NCBI RefSeq assembly: GCF_947258925.1
Contig: NZ_CAMYKG010000012.1
Location: 1-64,000 of the forward strand
Direction: 5' to 3'
DNA: 64,000 nt
From: an uncultured Eudoraea sp.
GTDB lineage: Bacteria > Bacteroidota > Bacteroidia > Flavobacteriales > Flavobacteriaceae
Shown piece by piece: positions 63,225 to 64,000 of this stretch. A program made the position numbers and the translations under genes. The notes under the pieces were generated by a model. The model ran no database searches. It saw only the letters and a list, made by a program, of their open reading frames with translations, and had not been told where the DNA came from. Each line of letters starts with the position of its first letter. Within the stretch, counting starts at the first letter, position 1.

Positions 63225-64000
63225 TTATTCTATAATTGTTATTTCCACATTATCTATCCAAACCGTTCCGAAATCACGAAGATAAATGCCATAGTGTATT
63301 ATATCTGCTTTATCATCAACTTGAGCTTCTATCTCATAAATTTTCCATTCATTAGAATCAACACGATATTTGTCAAGACTGTCAAATAGAGGTGGCAGTC
63401 CGTCATGTGCACTATCTAAAGGATCAGGATCTATTGATAACCTAAGAAACGCAAAGTTAGATTCATCAATTTCTGCCTTAGCAGCTACCTTAAGTCGAAT
63501 TGTTTTTCCTCTATATGGTGTTGCATCAATGTATTGCCTCAAATTAGCTGCAATTTCACCATATTTTAAACCTTTTTCACGCTGAATCATTGCGGAGTGT
63601 TTCCCTTGGTATGGATCTTTATCACTTACAGTCATTTTTACGCCTAATCGTTGAAATTTAGACCAAGCTACCCAACCATCTGGCACTTCTCCTGGACTAT
63701 TATTCTCAAAACCAGTATTGGTTGGCTGATTCTGTTTTTCAGTAATCAACCACATATGATCATAATCCGAATCATTTATATCAACTACTGCTGAAGTTGA
63801 ATCAATATAAATAAGTGCGTCAAAGGCTTTTGCATGATTATATGGCCAATAGAACTGTTCAGCTTCATTTTCATTGAAACCTCCTCCCGAATTTCTTGTT
63901 AACCTTTCTTGATTAAACCATTTAAATACAGCTTCATTTTTTGGCAAGTTAGCTAGATCTACCACAGCTAAACTCATATTCGTACTAGCCATAACATATT
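63225..64000 (-). CDS. erythromycin-esterase-like protein, C-terminal part
   Basis: Open to the window edge; the Met at 63992 in the track is internal, and two more in-frame codons precede it. SLAVVDLANLPKNEAVFKWFNQERLTRNSGGG followed by FNENEAEQFYWPYNHAKAFDALIYIDSTSAV resembles the end of Bacteroidota erythromycin-esterase-family proteins. The last 160 residues (NTGFENNSPGEVPDGWVAWSKFQRLGVKMTVSD, then LRQYIDATPYRGKTIRLKVAAKAE) are a jelly-roll carbohydrate-binding-like domain. The esterase catalytic part lies outside the window, so activity cannot be judged. Confidence 0.65.
   Translation of the reverse strand, partial: YVMASTNMSLAVVDLANLPKNEAVFKWFNQERLTRNSGGGFNENEAEQFYWPYNHAKAFDALIYIDSTSAVVDINDSDYDHMWLITEKQNQPTNTGFENNSPGEVPDGWVAWSKFQRLGVKMTVSDKDPYQGKHSAMIQREKGLKYGEIAANLRQYIDATPYRGKTIRLKVAAKAEIDESNFAFLRLSIDPDPLDSAHDGLPPLFDSLDKYRVDSNEWKIYEIEAQVDDKADIIHYGIYLRDFGTVWIDNVEITIIE

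Noticed and set aside
42950-64000. Integron integrase or other recombinase gene
   Set aside because: I searched all ORFs in the track for a tyrosine or serine recombinase pattern and saw none, so the array cannot be called a complete integron.

Overview
The window reads as chromosome of a marine-type flavobacterium (Bacteroidota, Flavobacteriaceae-like). It is AT-rich, has many Sec-secreted proteins and lipoproteins with a Cys lipobox, carries families common in this group (DUF6090, DUF2490, DUF302, DUF885, DUF4287/DUF5655, BNR-propeller 'sortilin' proteins, S9 peptidases), shows few Shine-Dalgarno sequences, and has candidate TAnnTTTG promoter boxes. About 66 of the roughly 70 genes lie on the minus strand. 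The plus-strand exceptions are squalene epoxidase, a neighbouring methyltransferase and katG. The epoxidase/oxidosqualene-cyclase pair points to a relative of Eudoraea; that is an inference from gene content, not an identification.

Region 1 (1-12.3 kb) is built around a divergent pair: an oxidosqualene cyclase (6797-8758, DCTAE motif rather than the DxDD of hopene cyclases) and an FAD squalene epoxidase (9063-10451). Together they would epoxidise squalene and cyclise 2,3-oxidosqualene to a cyclic triterpenol. The cyclase has Tyr where lanosterol/cycloartenol synthases have His, a change linked in plants to pentacyclic products, so an arborane- or amyrin-like pentacycle is more likely than a sterol. 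The shared 304-bp intergenic region holds candidate promoters and a perfect 10-1-10 palindrome. Around it lie a quinone-oxidoreductase-like MDR, two type-24 methyltransferases, a giant BNR-propeller protein and a Tat-type DinB protein.

Region 2 (12.3-42.9 kb) is ordinary flavobacterial housekeeping and accessory sequence: a PqqB-like MBL lipoprotein overlapping a rhodanese, DUF885 and S9 peptidases, an NTF2-like lipoprotein, a DUF2490 outer-membrane protein, a lysoplasmalogenase/membrane-protein/penicillin-acylase group, katG with a strong terminator, a bestrophin channel, a kynurenine-formamidase-like cyclase broken by a single-base slip in an A8 tract, a retinol-saturase-like oxidoreductase, an acetamidase/formamidase lipoprotein and a sugar MFS porter.

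Region 3 (about 42.9-63.2 kb) has a different texture. Single genes or small gene sets, all on the minus strand and functionally unrelated (VOC proteins, NTF2-like lipoproteins, D-lactate dehydrogenase, GH51 arabinofuranosidase, an FAD oxidoreductase, a Fic/HTH 'mobile mystery' pair, a decayed parDE, an arsenic operon), are separated by 53-190 bp imperfect palindromes. On the gene strand these start close behind the stop codon. Their ends follow 5' GCnAACAAtGTATAA ... TTATACnnnnnCGTTRGC 3' with a variable interior. Outer AAC/GTT pair, asymmetric unpaired spacer, inner stem and variable terminal structure are the architecture of integron attC sites. No integrase is visible in the window. I interpret the segment as a cassette array (CALIN-like, or an undescribed Bacteroidota analogue). 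The toxin-antitoxin cassettes have their own operators, including a striking array of four 18-bp operators spaced exactly 32 bp apart. Both window edges cut genes: a DUF502-like membrane protein on the left and an erythromycin-esterase-like protein on the right.
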